DNA of 64,000 nt from Bacteroidales bacterium (GTDB lineage: Bacteria; Bacteroidota; Bacteroidia; Bacteroidales; F082), in the NCBI GenBank assembly GCA_017460915.1, contig JAFUAA010000049.1, positions 206,547 to 270,546 of the forward strand, read 5' to 3'. The notes under the pieces are model-generated. The model did not search any database. It was not told where the DNA came from and saw only the letters and a list, made by a program, of their open reading frames with translations. Position numbers and translations under genes: made by a program. Positions 33,382 to 41,628 of the stretch are shown in pieces (positions within the stretch are counted from its first letter, which is position 1; each line of letters starts with the position of its first letter).

Positions 33382-35910
33382 TTATTCGATGACGAGTTTC
33401 TCTGTCCCAATTCCGTTTTCGCCAATCATCTGGAGGAAGTACACGCCTGGTGCCAACAATGCTTCGATTTGGGCTTTACCCTCGGCTTTGCCAGAAAGGA
33501 TCTGTTGTCCAACAGTGTTATAAAGGGTGTAGCTATATTTTCCTCTCATGTTGATGGTGAAGCTGTCCTTGGTCGGGTTGGGGTAGATGTTGGGAAGGAA
33601 ACCGTCCTCAAATAGCGACCAGTCTCTGATGGTCACGGTGACTTCGCCAGAGATGGTGTTGCCTTCTGCATCAGTCACGGTGACTTTGTAGGTGGTTTCG
33701 GCGTCGACGGGGGTGGCGATGGGACAGCAGTTGGTCGGGTCGTCGAGGGTTTCGAGGGGTTCCCATTGGTAGGTGTAGTTGCCTGCGCCGCCCATGACGA
33801 TGGCTTCAAGTTGCGAGCTCTCGCCTTCGTTGATTTCCATCGGTTCGGCGGTGACGTTGATAATCATCGGGTCGTAGCCGCCGATGCAGCTGACATTGGC
33901 CACCCAGCCGGGTGAGGTCACGCCGCCGTCGGAGGTGAAGTGGAAGGTGAGGACGCCTCCTTCGTTGGTGGCTTCGAAAGGACCAGGAATGCTGCCGCCT
34001 GAATAGCGACCAATCTCAGGAGAATCGGTGGAATTGCCATCGTAAACATAAAGGTAGTCGTAACCCGATTCGAGGCTGAACTCGGTGAAAGTGACATTGA
34101 TTTTACGCTCGTCGCTATTGGGCTGGAAGGTTAGAGTGTAGTTTTCGTTGTTGCCGTAAGCATTGCTGGCACCACCCGAGTCGAAGAACAGAGCCGAGCA
34201 GGTGGTGATGGTGCCGTTCTGCATGTTGTAGGCTTCACGGACGTGGATGTAGTTGTCGCGCGTCAGGGTTTGGCTGTTGCCTTCGGCATCGGCGATGGTC
34301 AGGCTGACGCTGAAATCGCCAGTCTCATTATAGGTGATACCAGTGGGATTCTGCTGTGTTGAAGTCGAGGGCGTGGCACCTTCAAATTCCCAACTCCATG
34401 AGGTGATTTCGCCAAACGAACCGTCGTTGAAGTTGATGCTTTGTCCGAGCGAGACTTGAGTCGTGGAGGCGCTGAATTCTGCGACCAAGCAGCTGCCAGG
34501 TTCGAGGGCCACTTCGAGGTTGACGGTCTCGTAGTCGGCCACGGTCACGTCGATGATTTGCGGGCAATAGCCGTCCTTGCGGACGATGACGTTCCAGGTG
34601 TCGCCCTTGATGGGACGGTGGAAATCGCCGGCGGGCAAGTGACTCTCAACGACGGAGTAGTCTTGGTCGTGACCCGAAATGGTGATAGTGGCTTCGAGCG
34701 GCTCGCCCGTTGTGGCATCGGTCACCACGCCGTGGATGCCGTAAAGGCATTGCATCATGAAGTCGAAAATGCCTTCCTTGTTGTAGTTCCAGAAGTTGGG
34801 CAGTTGAGGGCCAGGCACCAACTTGGTGTTGGAGCATTCGATGGTGAGTTCGCGGCATTGACGATAGGCGTTCATGTAGTCCTGACGGCCACCGCCGATT
34901 CTGTACCATTGCGCGCCGTTGGTGATGCCGTTGTTGAGGTAGGTCATGTAGTTGGGGTTCACCTTGTGGCAGTCGTCGGCATATTCGCGTGAGATGAGCT
35001 GATACCAAGCATCGTCGGCATGGAGGGTGTAGTCGTTGTCCCAAGGATAGTTCATCACTTCCGAACCGCCGTGGTAGTTGGCTCCCATCACGAAAGCGTT
35101 TTCCTCGGCAAACTGCATAAACCATTGCGTTTCTTGCTGGTATTCGTGGTTGTCGGGGTGAGGACCATCGACGCGGTCGGGATAGTTGCGGTTCATATCC
35201 ACGTTGTTGGCGTTCTCGCGGCGTGCACCATTGACGGTGTTGTTGCCGCCGTGGTAAGTGCCGTCTGGGTTGGTGTTGGGGCCGACGTAGAGGTCAATGT
35301 TGTCCATAACGGCCTGCACTTCAGGCTCGTTGGGGTTTTCGAGAAGGTAGTCGATGAGGCGGAGCATCATAATCCAGCCCGTGGTCTCGTCGCCGTGGAT
35401 GGTCGAGGTGTAGAGGAATTTCGGCTTGCCTTCGGGGGCGCCGTTGTTGAGGCGGGCAATCAAGATCTTGCGACCGCTCGGCAGCGTGCCCAAGGTGATG
35501 ATTTCGCACTTGTCGGGGTGGTCGGTACCGAATTGGTACATCATGCTTTCATAGGCCTCGTAGGTCGGGTAGGCATCCCAATCATAGGCGGCACGGTTGC
35601 TGCCGTCCCACATCTCCACCTTGAATTGCAGCGAAGGCGGCATCATCAAAGTGGGCTGGTAGCCTTGTTTGAGCAGGTTTTCGTATTGCTCTTGGTTGGC
35701 GTAGCAAACCACCGTTTTGCCCTTGAGGTCGTCAATGGAGCAAAGTGTGCTTAATGCTTGAAAATCAGTTGGTTTTTCGATGTTTAAGGAGAAATAATAT
35801 TCTCCATGGTTTTTCGAGATTTGCTCAAGCTCCTTTTGGGTTTCTTGGGCAAAAATGCAGCCACAAATCAGTGTGGCCAATAGGATTGTGAAATAGCGTA
35901 AAGTCTTCAT
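33382..35910 (-). CDS. Secreted M14 zinc carboxypeptidase with T9SS tail, longer paralogue
   Basis: An 842-residue paralogue of the preceding protein with the same plan: signal peptide (1-22), M14 domain with His172 and Glu175 in STIHGDETTG and His in GANYHGGSE, regulatory-like beta domain, PKD and CUB-like domains. It has an extra Ig/SprB-like repeat of about 75 residues (from PMEINEGESSQLEAIV) before the T9SS tail (IYPNPTKDSFTIN to GTEKLVIE). A tandem duplication followed by gain or loss of this repeat explains the length difference. Confidence 0.88.
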   Translation of the reverse strand: MKTLRYFTILLATLICGCIFAQETQKELEQISKNHGEYYFSLNIEKPTDFQALSTLCSIDDLKGKTVVCYANQEQYENLLKQGYQPTLMMPPSLQFKVEMWDGSNRAAYDWDAYPTYEAYESMMYQFGTDHPDKCEIITLGTLPSGRKILIARLNNGAPEGKPKFLYTSTIHGDETTGWIMMLRLIDYLLENPNEPEVQAVMDNIDLYVGPNTNPDGTYHGGNNTVNGARRENANNVDMNRNYPDRVDGPHPDNHEYQQETQWFMQFAEENAFVMGANYHGGSEVMNYPWDNDYTLHADDAWYQLISREYADDCHKVNPNYMTYLNNGITNGAQWYRIGGGRQDYMNAYRQCRELTIECSNTKLVPGPQLPNFWNYNKEGIFDFMMQCLYGIHGVVTDATTGEPLEATITISGHDQDYSVVESHLPAGDFHRPIKGDTWNVIVRKDGYCPQIIDVTVADYETVNLEVALEPGSCLVAEFSASTTQVSLGQSINFNDGSFGEITSWSWEFEGATPSTSTQQNPTGITYNETGDFSVSLTIADAEGNSQTLTRDNYIHVREAYNMQNGTITTCSALFFDSGGASNAYGNNENYTLTFQPNSDERKINVTFTEFSLESGYDYLYVYDGNSTDSPEIGRYSGGSIPGPFEATNEGGVLTFHFTSDGGVTSPGWVANVSCIGGYDPMIINVTAEPMEINEGESSQLEAIVMGGAGNYTYQWEPLETLDDPTNCCPIATPVDAETTYKVTVTDAEGNTISGEVTVTIRDWSLFEDGFLPNIYPNPTKDSFTINMRGKYSYTLYNTVGQQILSGKAEGKAQIEALLAPGVYFLQMIGENGIGTEKLVIE

Positions 35911-35946
35911 ATAATTCTTATTGTTTGTTGTTTGCTTTTTTTTGCG

Positions 35947-36018
35947 CGGGGATTGAAATCCCCGATGAAGTATTGTCGCCCCTACAGGGCTTTGGATTTT
36001 CGTCGCTTTGCGTCATTG
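35947..36018. repeat. Dispersed repeat fragments after dapA
   Basis: CGGGGATTGAAATCCCCG is a small hairpin at 35947-35964. The last bases of dapA overlap GTCATTGCGA, the edge of the REP-like element seen at 38416 and 45541. The stretch appears to be a decayed repeat cluster. Confidence 0.4.
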
Positions 36019-36969
36019 CGATCGAAGCATCGATTTCAGGGTTTTGTTGCTGTCGGTGTCTTTGAGAATGGCACATTCTGGAAATAGGTAGGTCAAAGCC
36101 TTCCATTCTTCAATGATGTCGTTTTCGACCTTCTCGTTGGCTTTCACCAAGGGCAGGCGCAGCACGTTTTCGCACAGTCCGATATGGCTCATCAGGCACT
36201 TGATGCCCGTTGGGTTGCCGTCGGCGAAGATGAGCTGGTTCATGCGCAGCATGTCGTAATGCAAGAACCTGGCAAGTTCGGTGGACTCGTTGCCCATGCA
36301 GGTCATCATGCGGCGGAAGATGCTGGGATAGGCATTGGCGGCCACCGAAATCACCCCTGTGGCACCAAGGGCCATCAACGGCATGGTGATGGCGTCGTCG
36401 CCCGAAAGCACGTCGAAGTCAGTGGGCGCGTCGCGCAAGATCTCCATGATTTGCTGCAAGTTGCCCGAGGCCTCTTTGACGGCGATGATGTTGGGATGCT
36501 TCGCCAATTCCAAGCAGGTGGCGGCTTGCAGATTGACACCCACACGCCCAGGGACGTTGTAGACCACCACGGGCACGGGGCTTGCATCGGCGATAGCCTC
36601 GAAATGGGCCTTCATGCCGTGCTGGTTGGGCTTGTTATAATAAGGTACGACGCTCAAGATGCCATCGATGCCCACATAGTTTTGTGCCTTGATGGCCTCG
36701 ATGACGGCTTGTGTGTTGTTGCCACCCATGCCGAGCATGATGGGCAAGCGATTCGCGTTGGTTTCCAATATCGTGTTGATAACCATGCTCTTCTCTTCGG
36801 TAGTCAGGGTAGGGGCTTCGGAGGTGGTTCCCAAAACCACCAAGAAGTCGGCACCGTTGTCGATGACGTGGTAGACGATGCGTTTCAGCGCTTCCACATC
36901 GACTGAAAAGTCGGATTTGAATGGGGTCACTAAGGCGACGCCCGTACCTTTAAAGGGATTGTGTTTCAT
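36013..36969 (-). CDS. dapA: 4-hydroxy-tetrahydrodipicolinate synthase
   Basis: A 318-residue class I aldolase of the lysine/diaminopimelate pathway that condenses pyruvate with aspartate semialdehyde. The Schiff-base lysine is in IIAVKEASG (about 165) and the catalytic tyrosine in VVVYNVPGR (about 137). The GTTSEAPTL motif near residue 48 is typical. Usual length is about 295; the extra C-terminal residues are charged and poorly ordered. Confidence 0.93.
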   Translation of the reverse strand: MKHNPFKGTGVALVTPFKSDFSVDVEALKRIVYHVIDNGADFLVVLGTTSEAPTLTTEEKSMVINTILETNANRLPIMLGMGGNNTQAVIEAIKAQNYVGIDGILSVVPYYNKPNQHGMKAHFEAIADASPVPVVVYNVPGRVGVNLQAATCLELAKHPNIIAVKEASGNLQQIMEILRDAPTDFDVLSGDDAITMPLMALGATGVISVAANAYPSIFRRMMTCMGNESTELARFLHYDMLRMNQLIFADGNPTGIKCLMSHIGLCENVLRLPLVKANEKVENDIIEEWKALTYLFPECAILKDTDSNKTLKSMLRSQ

Positions 36970-36970
36970 T

Positions 36971-37528
36971 TCAGTAGGGATTTTGTGGTGGTGGTCCTAC
37001 AAGCGCTTTCAGGTAGTTGTGCAGGACGTGGACGTTCGAAACAGGGTCGGTGGCGCGAGGGTTTTCGATGAGCAAGTCGTAGATTTTCTGGTTCTTGCTT
37101 TGGTGGAAGCAAATCCTGAAATCCGACTTCGGCAGGGTGCAAAGATAGTCGCTGATTTCGGTGTTTTTTGGAGCCATGTTGATGAGTATGCTGCTGAAAG
37201 GCAGCTTTTTGATGAACTCGTGCTTGTCGGGTTTCAAGACACTCATGAAGCCGAAATCCTTGGGCGTAATCTCCGTGTAGAGGTCGCTTTGCAGGATGGT
37301 GTCCGACATCTGGTTGCAGAGGATGACAAACCCGCATCGGTTGGCGCCAAACAAACCTTTCACGCTACTCTCGATGTTCTTGACGATGCTTTTGTCGCTT
37401 TCGTCCAAAACAATCAAAATGGAGTTAATTCGCTGTAAATTGGGCATTTTTGCCATTGGTTTTTCAGCGAGGAATAGCTCCAAAGCGCGATTTAAGGCCC
37501 TATTTCTGAGGTAGGATGAAAAATTCAT
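36971..37528 (-). CDS. DUF6913-like hypothetical protein
   Basis: A 185-residue soluble alpha/beta protein that directly precedes dapA with a one-base gap. I recognise it only as a conserved Bacteroidetes protein of unknown function found next to dapA. The ATG at 37528 is chosen because a promoter -7 box lies just upstream; the longer frame to 37564 would run through that promoter. Confidence 0.65.
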   Translation of the reverse strand: MNFSSYLRNRALNRALELFLAEKPMAKMPNLQRINSILIVLDESDKSIVKNIESSVKGLFGANRCGFVILCNQMSDTILQSDLYTEITPKDFGFMSVLKPDKHEFIKKLPFSSILINMAPKNTEISDYLCTLPKSDFRICFHQSKNQKIYDLLIENPRATDPVSNVHVLHNYLKALVGPPPQNPY

Positions 37529-37532
37529 GCCG

Positions 37533-37565
37533 CAAATGTAGGTAAATTCTGTGAGATGGAGCAAA
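37533..37565 (-). promoter_or_regulatory. Promoter for the DUF6913-dapA operon
   Basis: On the minus strand: TTTG (37565-37562), 21 bases, TACATTTG (37540-37533), a full consensus match. Only about 4 bases separate the -7 box from the ATG at 37528, so the leader is very short or the true start is further in. A plus-strand TAATTTTG at 37583-37590 may drive the divergent hydrolase gene. Confidence 0.6.
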
Positions 37566-37640
37566 CTTTTGCCGAAAATCGCTAATTTTGCATTTGTTTT
37601 TTGTCAAGGCTCAAAGAGAATACTCGAAAAAGATAAAAAT

Positions 37641-38405
37641 ATGATTGTCACGATATTAGGCAGTGGAACCTCGCAAGGCGTGCCTGTCATTGGCTGCACG
37701 TGTCCCGTGTGCCAATCGAAAGACCCGCGCGACAAGCGGCTGCGAACCTCTATTTTGATACAAACGGAACAAGTGACGGTGGCGGTGGATGCCGGCCCCG
37801 ACTTCCGCCAGCAGATGTTGCGTGAAAACATCACCCAACTCGATGCCGTTCTGATTTCGCACGAGCACAAAGACCACATCGGCGGTCTCGACGATTTGCG
37901 CCCTTACATTTTCATGAGCAAGAAACCTATGCCGCTTTATGTGGCCGACACGGCTTTGCCCGAAGTCAAGCGCGAATATTCCTACGCCTTCGACGAGCAT
38001 CCCTATCCGGGCGCGCCCACCTACGACATCCGCCGCCTCGACGAGACGCCTTTCGACTTCGGCGATTTGCATATCGTTCCCATCAAACTGAAGCATTATA
38101 CCTTGACATGCTATGCTTTCCGCATCGGGAATTTCGCTTATGTCACTGACTTGAGCGAGATTTCTGAGGAAGCCATTAAAAAACTGCAAGGCGTTGAATA
38201 CCTGATTATTGAGGCTCTGCAAAAGAAAAAGCATTATTCGCATTTGACTTTGGATGAGGCGATAGATATTTCCCGCAGGGTGGGGGCGAGGAAGACGTGG
38301 TTCACGCATTGCAGCCATAGTATGGGCCTTGCCACCGACGTCAATCGTGAGTTGCCCGACGGCATGATGCTCGCCTACGATGGGCTGAAAATTGAAGTAA
38401 AATGA
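37641..38405 (+). CDS. Metallo-beta-lactamase-fold hydrolase (PhnP-like)
   Basis: A 254-residue phosphodiesterase-type MBL protein. The metal site HEHKDHIGGLDD (about 75) is clear, as are the later His residues (LKHYTLTCYA near 155, ILTHCSHSMG-like near 230). The N-terminal GCTCPVC motif is the extra structural zinc knuckle of PhnP, a phosphoribosyl cyclic phosphodiesterase. No phn genes are near, so the substrate is uncertain. Confidence 0.8.
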   Translation: MIVTILGSGTSQGVPVIGCTCPVCQSKDPRDKRLRTSILIQTEQVTVAVDAGPDFRQQMLRENITQLDAVLISHEHKDHIGGLDDLRPYIFMSKKPMPLYVADTALPEVKREYSYAFDEHPYPGAPTYDIRRLDETPFDFGDLHIVPIKLKHYTLTCYAFRIGNFAYVTDLSEISEEAIKKLQGVEYLIIEALQKKKHYSHLTLDEAIDISRRVGARKTWFTHCSHSMGLATDVNRELPDGMMLAYDGLKIEVK

Positions 38406-38415
38406 ACACGCTTTA

Positions 38416-38492
38416 TGTCATTGTGAGGAGGAACGACGAAGCGATATAGAGAAAGAGCCTCTTTTCTGGATGGCTTCGTTCCTCGCAATGAC
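38416..38492. repeat. REP-like palindromic element
   Basis: Arms GTCATTGTGAGGAGGAACGA... and ...TGGCTTCGTTCCTCGCAATGAC flank a loop of about 25 bases. It is a dispersed element of the type common in Bacteroidetes, placed between two genes in the same direction. Parts of it recur at 2414 (inside the prophage) and 36003. Confidence 0.7.
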
Positions 38493-38521
38493 GCAAGCGT
38501 CAACTGAACAACTGATAACTG

Positions 38522-38986
38522 ATGAAAGCAACCTATTCCCAAAGATTAATCAAACTCGCCGACCTCAACCATCACCAGACGTTCTTCGCCGGTCGCTGCT
38601 CCGAGTATTTCTTGGAGAGTTCCTATTTCGCTGTGGCGCAGTATGTTGATACGAAAGACACCGTCCTGCTCGTGCTCCACGGCATTGATTTCAAGTTCCC
38701 GATTTTCGCGGGCGACATCGTCACCTTCGAGAGCAAGGTCATCAGCGTGGGTCGCAGCACGTTGACGGTTTACACGAAGATGTACCGGAGCCGCGAGCCC
38801 GAAAAGATTGCCGCCGATGGCTTCGCCACCTTCTCTTATCTGGACGAGAACCACCATTCCAAGCCGCACGGCATCACGCTTGAGCCTGAAAATGAGGAAG
38901 AACGCTTCTTGCAGCAACAGGCTTTGGAGGTGATGGAAGACTCGAAACGTCGGGCTAAAGCGATGAATGCTGCTGGGAAATCCTGA
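38522..38986 (+). CDS. Hotdog-fold acyl-CoA thioesterase
   Basis: A 154-residue single-hotdog protein resembling the YciA/ACOT group: the FAGDIVTFESKVISVGRSTLTV strand-turn-strand segment and the central helix near residues 25-40 are characteristic. It would hydrolyse acyl-CoA thioesters. The C-terminal helix is Glu/Gln-rich. Confidence 0.75.
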   Translation: MKATYSQRLIKLADLNHHQTFFAGRCSEYFLESSYFAVAQYVDTKDTVLLVLHGIDFKFPIFAGDIVTFESKVISVGRSTLTVYTKMYRSREPEKIAADGFATFSYLDENHHSKPHGITLEPENEEERFLQQQALEVMEDSKRRAKAMNAAGKS

Positions 38987-39172
38987 TTCAAAATTATTGT
39001 GATTATAATTATTGTATTCGCAATAATTGTATTTGTAATAATCTGGATAATGGGCTCCTATGTCATAATTACATATTCACCGCCTATTGGAATGAGGAAC
39101 AGTGCTTTACGCTCTTATTAGTTTAGACTTATTTTAAATTAAGCCATTTGGTGAAAATATCTGCCAAAAAAC
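38987..39172. other. AT-rich spacer upstream of the bacteriocin-like unit
   Basis: An AT-rich stretch with repeated ATAATTGTATT strings and no convincing gene on either strand. It ends where the promoter of the following unit begins. Confidence 0.5.
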
Positions 39173-39204
39173 TTGACAAAGGCAACTTTTTGTGTATATC
39201 TTTG
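39173..39204 (+). promoter_or_regulatory. Promoter of the fulvocin-like unit
   Basis: CTTG at 39172-39175, a 21-base gap and TATCTTTG at 39197-39204. The -7 box matches TAnnTTTG; the -33 box has C in place of the first T. Confidence 0.6.
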
Positions 39205-39624
39205 TCTCGAAATTGTGACGCCATGCGACCCAATAGCCACATAACGCCCCTTTTCAGCGCTTTCAGCTATCGGTTGAAAGAAGGATTCCGTAGCTTTGCG
39301 GCGATGTTTTCTTTCATTGCATGTGTCCCGAGTGCCGTTTGGCATTGCTTCCAAATACGGAGTTGCCCTTGCTGCCATGCGAATAAGCCATGTTTTTTCT
39401 TTGGAATCTGGCATTTGGGCAAGAATAAATTCATCAAACATTTAGCCTCGCGATAGTTGTGCTTGCCATTCGCGGGGAGTATTCAGACAGACAGGCGGCA
39501 GAAACGGTCCTGCCTCGGAAGTATGTGTGATGGATGCTTCGGGAGCACCAAAATGAAACGCTATCGGATTCGAGAGTGTAGTCATGATTGTAATTATTTT
39601 AGTAATAGAAAAAAACGGATAGTT
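39205..39624 (+). ncRNA. Long conserved-looking leader RNA before the fulvocin-like gene
   Basis: About 420 bases lie between the promoter and the ATG at 39625. Both strands show 100-codon frames here, but neither reads like a protein. I recall the same DNA being annotated, in several conflicting frames, as small hypothetical proteins in many Bacteroidetes genomes, which would fit a conserved non-coding element. Visible hairpins include CTTTCA...TTGAAAG (about 39267-39287) and AGGCGGCAG...CTGCCT (about 39495-39520). Riboswitch, attenuator or small RNA are all possible. Confidence 0.4.
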
Positions 39625-40332
39625 ATGAAGCATTTGAAATATCAATTAATTGTTGTATTTGCCGTCTCGATTCTTGTTTGTAGTTGCAAGAAAGAGGATC
39701 AGGTGTACAGCTGTAATCCAACTATAAATGAGTGGGTTAGAAAGAACAAAAGCTCCTTTCAGGAAATCTCTCGTGAACAAATCGGTTTGCTGCCTATGGG
39801 TTTGCAAAAGTCGGTTTTTCGTTCGTTAACCCCAGAAAAACAATGGCAACTCTGGGTGGAAAAGTTCAACATTGTCCGTAGTCAATGGGATGCTCCAGTA
39901 CAAAGAGTTGTCGATCTTGCGCTTAAGACCATGGATGCCTCTTGGTATAGTCAACCTTTAACCGATGATAGATTGAAGTTTATAAATGCAATCGAAGATG
40001 AGTTGTTGACAAATCTCATGGATTCGATTGATTATGTGGTAAATTTTTGTCTGTTGTCAACGGAAAATGAATTGTTGGAATTAAGGCAACCGGAAAGAAT
40101 TGACTATTCTTGGATTTCCTTTCCACCAGAAATAAGTATTGCCGATTTTTCCAAAGAGGCACCAGGTGGTGGCTCTGCGCCCGTTTTATTAGATTGTAAG
40201 TGTGAATGGGACGTGTCTTGCCTATGGTCATTGTCTGGTTGCATAAAAGAGGGATGCAACAAAACTAATACAGGATGTGGTTTTGGTTTTTCGAAACCAT
40301 GTACTGGAACATGCTCAAGATTGATGTTCTAG
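39625..40332 (+). CDS. Bacteriocin fulvocin C-related lipoprotein
   Basis: A 235-residue lipoprotein (signal ending LVCSC, Cys 21). The N-terminal body (CNPTINEWVRKNKSSFQEIS and then helical sequence, LTPEKQWQLWVEKF) and the cysteine-rich C-terminus (CKCEWDVSC, CIKEGCNKTNTGCGFGF, CTGTC) match the fulvocin C-related family known to me from Bacteroidetes annotation. The C-terminal 50 residues with nine cysteines could be released as a disulphide-bonded peptide. An in-frame ATG at 39553 would add 24 polar residues and destroy the signal peptide, so 39625 is preferred. Confidence 0.7.
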   Translation: MKHLKYQLIVVFAVSILVCSCKKEDQVYSCNPTINEWVRKNKSSFQEISREQIGLLPMGLQKSVFRSLTPEKQWQLWVEKFNIVRSQWDAPVQRVVDLALKTMDASWYSQPLTDDRLKFINAIEDELLTNLMDSIDYVVNFCLLSTENELLELRQPERIDYSWISFPPEISIADFSKEAPGGGSAPVLLDCKCEWDVSCLWSLSGCIKEGCNKTNTGCGFGFSKPCTGTCSRLMF

Positions 40333-40351
40333 TATGACAGGTTAAGTGAGG

Positions 40352-40394
40352 AGTTTGTGCCTCAAAGTAGAGACTGCGCTTTGAGGCACAAACT
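40352..40394 (+). promoter_or_regulatory. Perfect 16-bp hairpin between bacteriocin-like and membrane genes
   Basis: AGTTTGTGCCTCAAAG and its exact complement CTTTGAGGCACAAACT flank an 11-base loop. No T run follows, so it is more likely an RNA stabiliser, processing site or attenuator than a simple terminator. A GTG at 40357 lies inside the stem and is therefore an unlikely start for the next gene. Confidence 0.65.
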
Positions 40395-40443
40395 GAATGA
40401 GAATGCTATTAGTTCACGTAAATGTCTAAAATTTGTAAAAAAG

Positions 40444-41628
40444 GTGAATAAATGGGAATATATAAAGTTGTCTCTTCAGGTGGTGGGAATTTCGCTAGGA
40501 ATAGTCTTTCTTTATCTTTTATATCGAAAGGTTGACCCTATTGCTATTGCCAGAGTAGGTGTTTACATTAGCGTCTGTTTGGCTGTCGTCAGGATAATAA
40601 GTGGGAGAAAGTGTATAAATATCTTAATCTATTTAATATTTTTGCTGTTTTTGTCCATCATAATGGTCGCAATTGAGATTAAGTCTTTTTATTATGTTAT
40701 GCAATTTATGGTGCTTTTGACGTTGGCGTTATGGGCACCTTATTTGCTATTCATATTGGCATATCGCCTTCCGATAAAGACTATTTATAGAAAAGCGGTG
40801 GTTAGCGCTTTTTTGTCTATTGTACCTCAGTTAGTTTTCGGTAGATGGGGCAATGCAATACAAACCTTGGCTACAATTCTGATTGTCATCCCCTTGTATT
40901 ATTCCATAATAAAAGAATCTGATTCTAAAGAAAGGTGGTTTTGTCTCGCTATATTTGTGGTTGTTTTTACATTGTTTTTGTTTTTGTTTGGAAGCATTGA
41001 GTATATTGCATTTCCAATGATAGCTTACATTCTTTTTCTGTTACTTACTAGGTACTTATCGGTTTCTCCATTTCAAGAAAGAAAGAAATGGTTATTATTG
41101 GTTCTATTAATGATAGTAGCGTGTCCCGTATCATTTTTTGGGTCTCTCAATTCTTATTATTTTCTGGTAAAGGAAAATGATGGTGGTGATGTAGATTTGA
41201 ATTTCCCCTTGTCATACATGCTTGTGGTGAATGATTGTGATACATTGAACGAGAAAACTATGCAAGGGAAAAATGTTGTGGTCTTTTTTTGGTCGTCTCA
41301 TTGCGCAAATTGCCACAAGGAATTCCCCTCTTTCTCGAAGTTGGCTGGAGAATTTGAATACGATACCACAAAAGTTTTCATTGCAGCTTTTGTCCCTTTT
41401 GGAGAAGACGGAGAAGAGGCTTATTATCAAAAAGAAATTGAACATGACTTCGCATTTGAGTGGGCAGAAGTTGTTTATAGCAGGCAGATTATGAAAGATT
41501 TAGGCTTTAATTCTTTCCCTCATCTCACAGTTTTGGATAATAATGGCCTCGTAGTATACAATGGACTATACGTTAATAAAAAAGGAGTTTTTGTTAATAA
41601 TGTTCGAACATACTTGAAAAAATTATGA
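40444..41628 (+). CDS. Polytopic membrane protein with thioredoxin-like C-terminal domain
   Basis: A 394-residue protein from a GTG start. Residues 8-265 hold about eight membrane segments; the C-terminal 130 residues form a thioredoxin/TlpA-like domain with a SSHCANCHKEF redox motif and a FNSFPHLTVLDNNG cis-proline region. It follows the fulvocin-like gene and probably oxidises or isomerises its disulphides, or protects the producer. Membrane-thioredoxin proteins of the MauE/TlpA type are common near such genes. No ATG is available in frame, and the exact start is uncertain. Confidence 0.65.
   Translation: MNKWEYIKLSLQVVGISLGIVFLYLLYRKVDPIAIARVGVYISVCLAVVRIISGRKCINILIYLIFLLFLSIIMVAIEIKSFYYVMQFMVLLTLALWAPYLLFILAYRLPIKTIYRKAVVSAFLSIVPQLVFGRWGNAIQTLATILIVIPLYYSIIKESDSKERWFCLAIFVVVFTLFLFLFGSIEYIAFPMIAYILFLLLTRYLSVSPFQERKKWLLLVLLMIVACPVSFFGSLNSYYFLVKENDGGDVDLNFPLSYMLVVNDCDTLNEKTMQGKNVVVFFWSSHCANCHKEFPSFSKLAGEFEYDTTKVFIAAFVPFGEDGEEAYYQKEIEHDFAFEWAEVVYSRQIMKDLGFNSFPHLTVLDNNGLVVYNGLYVNKKGVFVNNVRTYLKKL

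Noticed and set aside
39139..39456. Overlapping 100-codon frames on both strands upstream of the fulvocin-like gene
   Set aside because: Neither frame shows protein-like composition and they conflict with each other; treated as leader RNA.
40357..40443. GTG start inside the hairpin for the membrane-thioredoxin gene
   Set aside because: The codon lies in the stem, and the 29 residues it would add are polar and precede a natural N-terminus; the GTG at 40444 is preferred.
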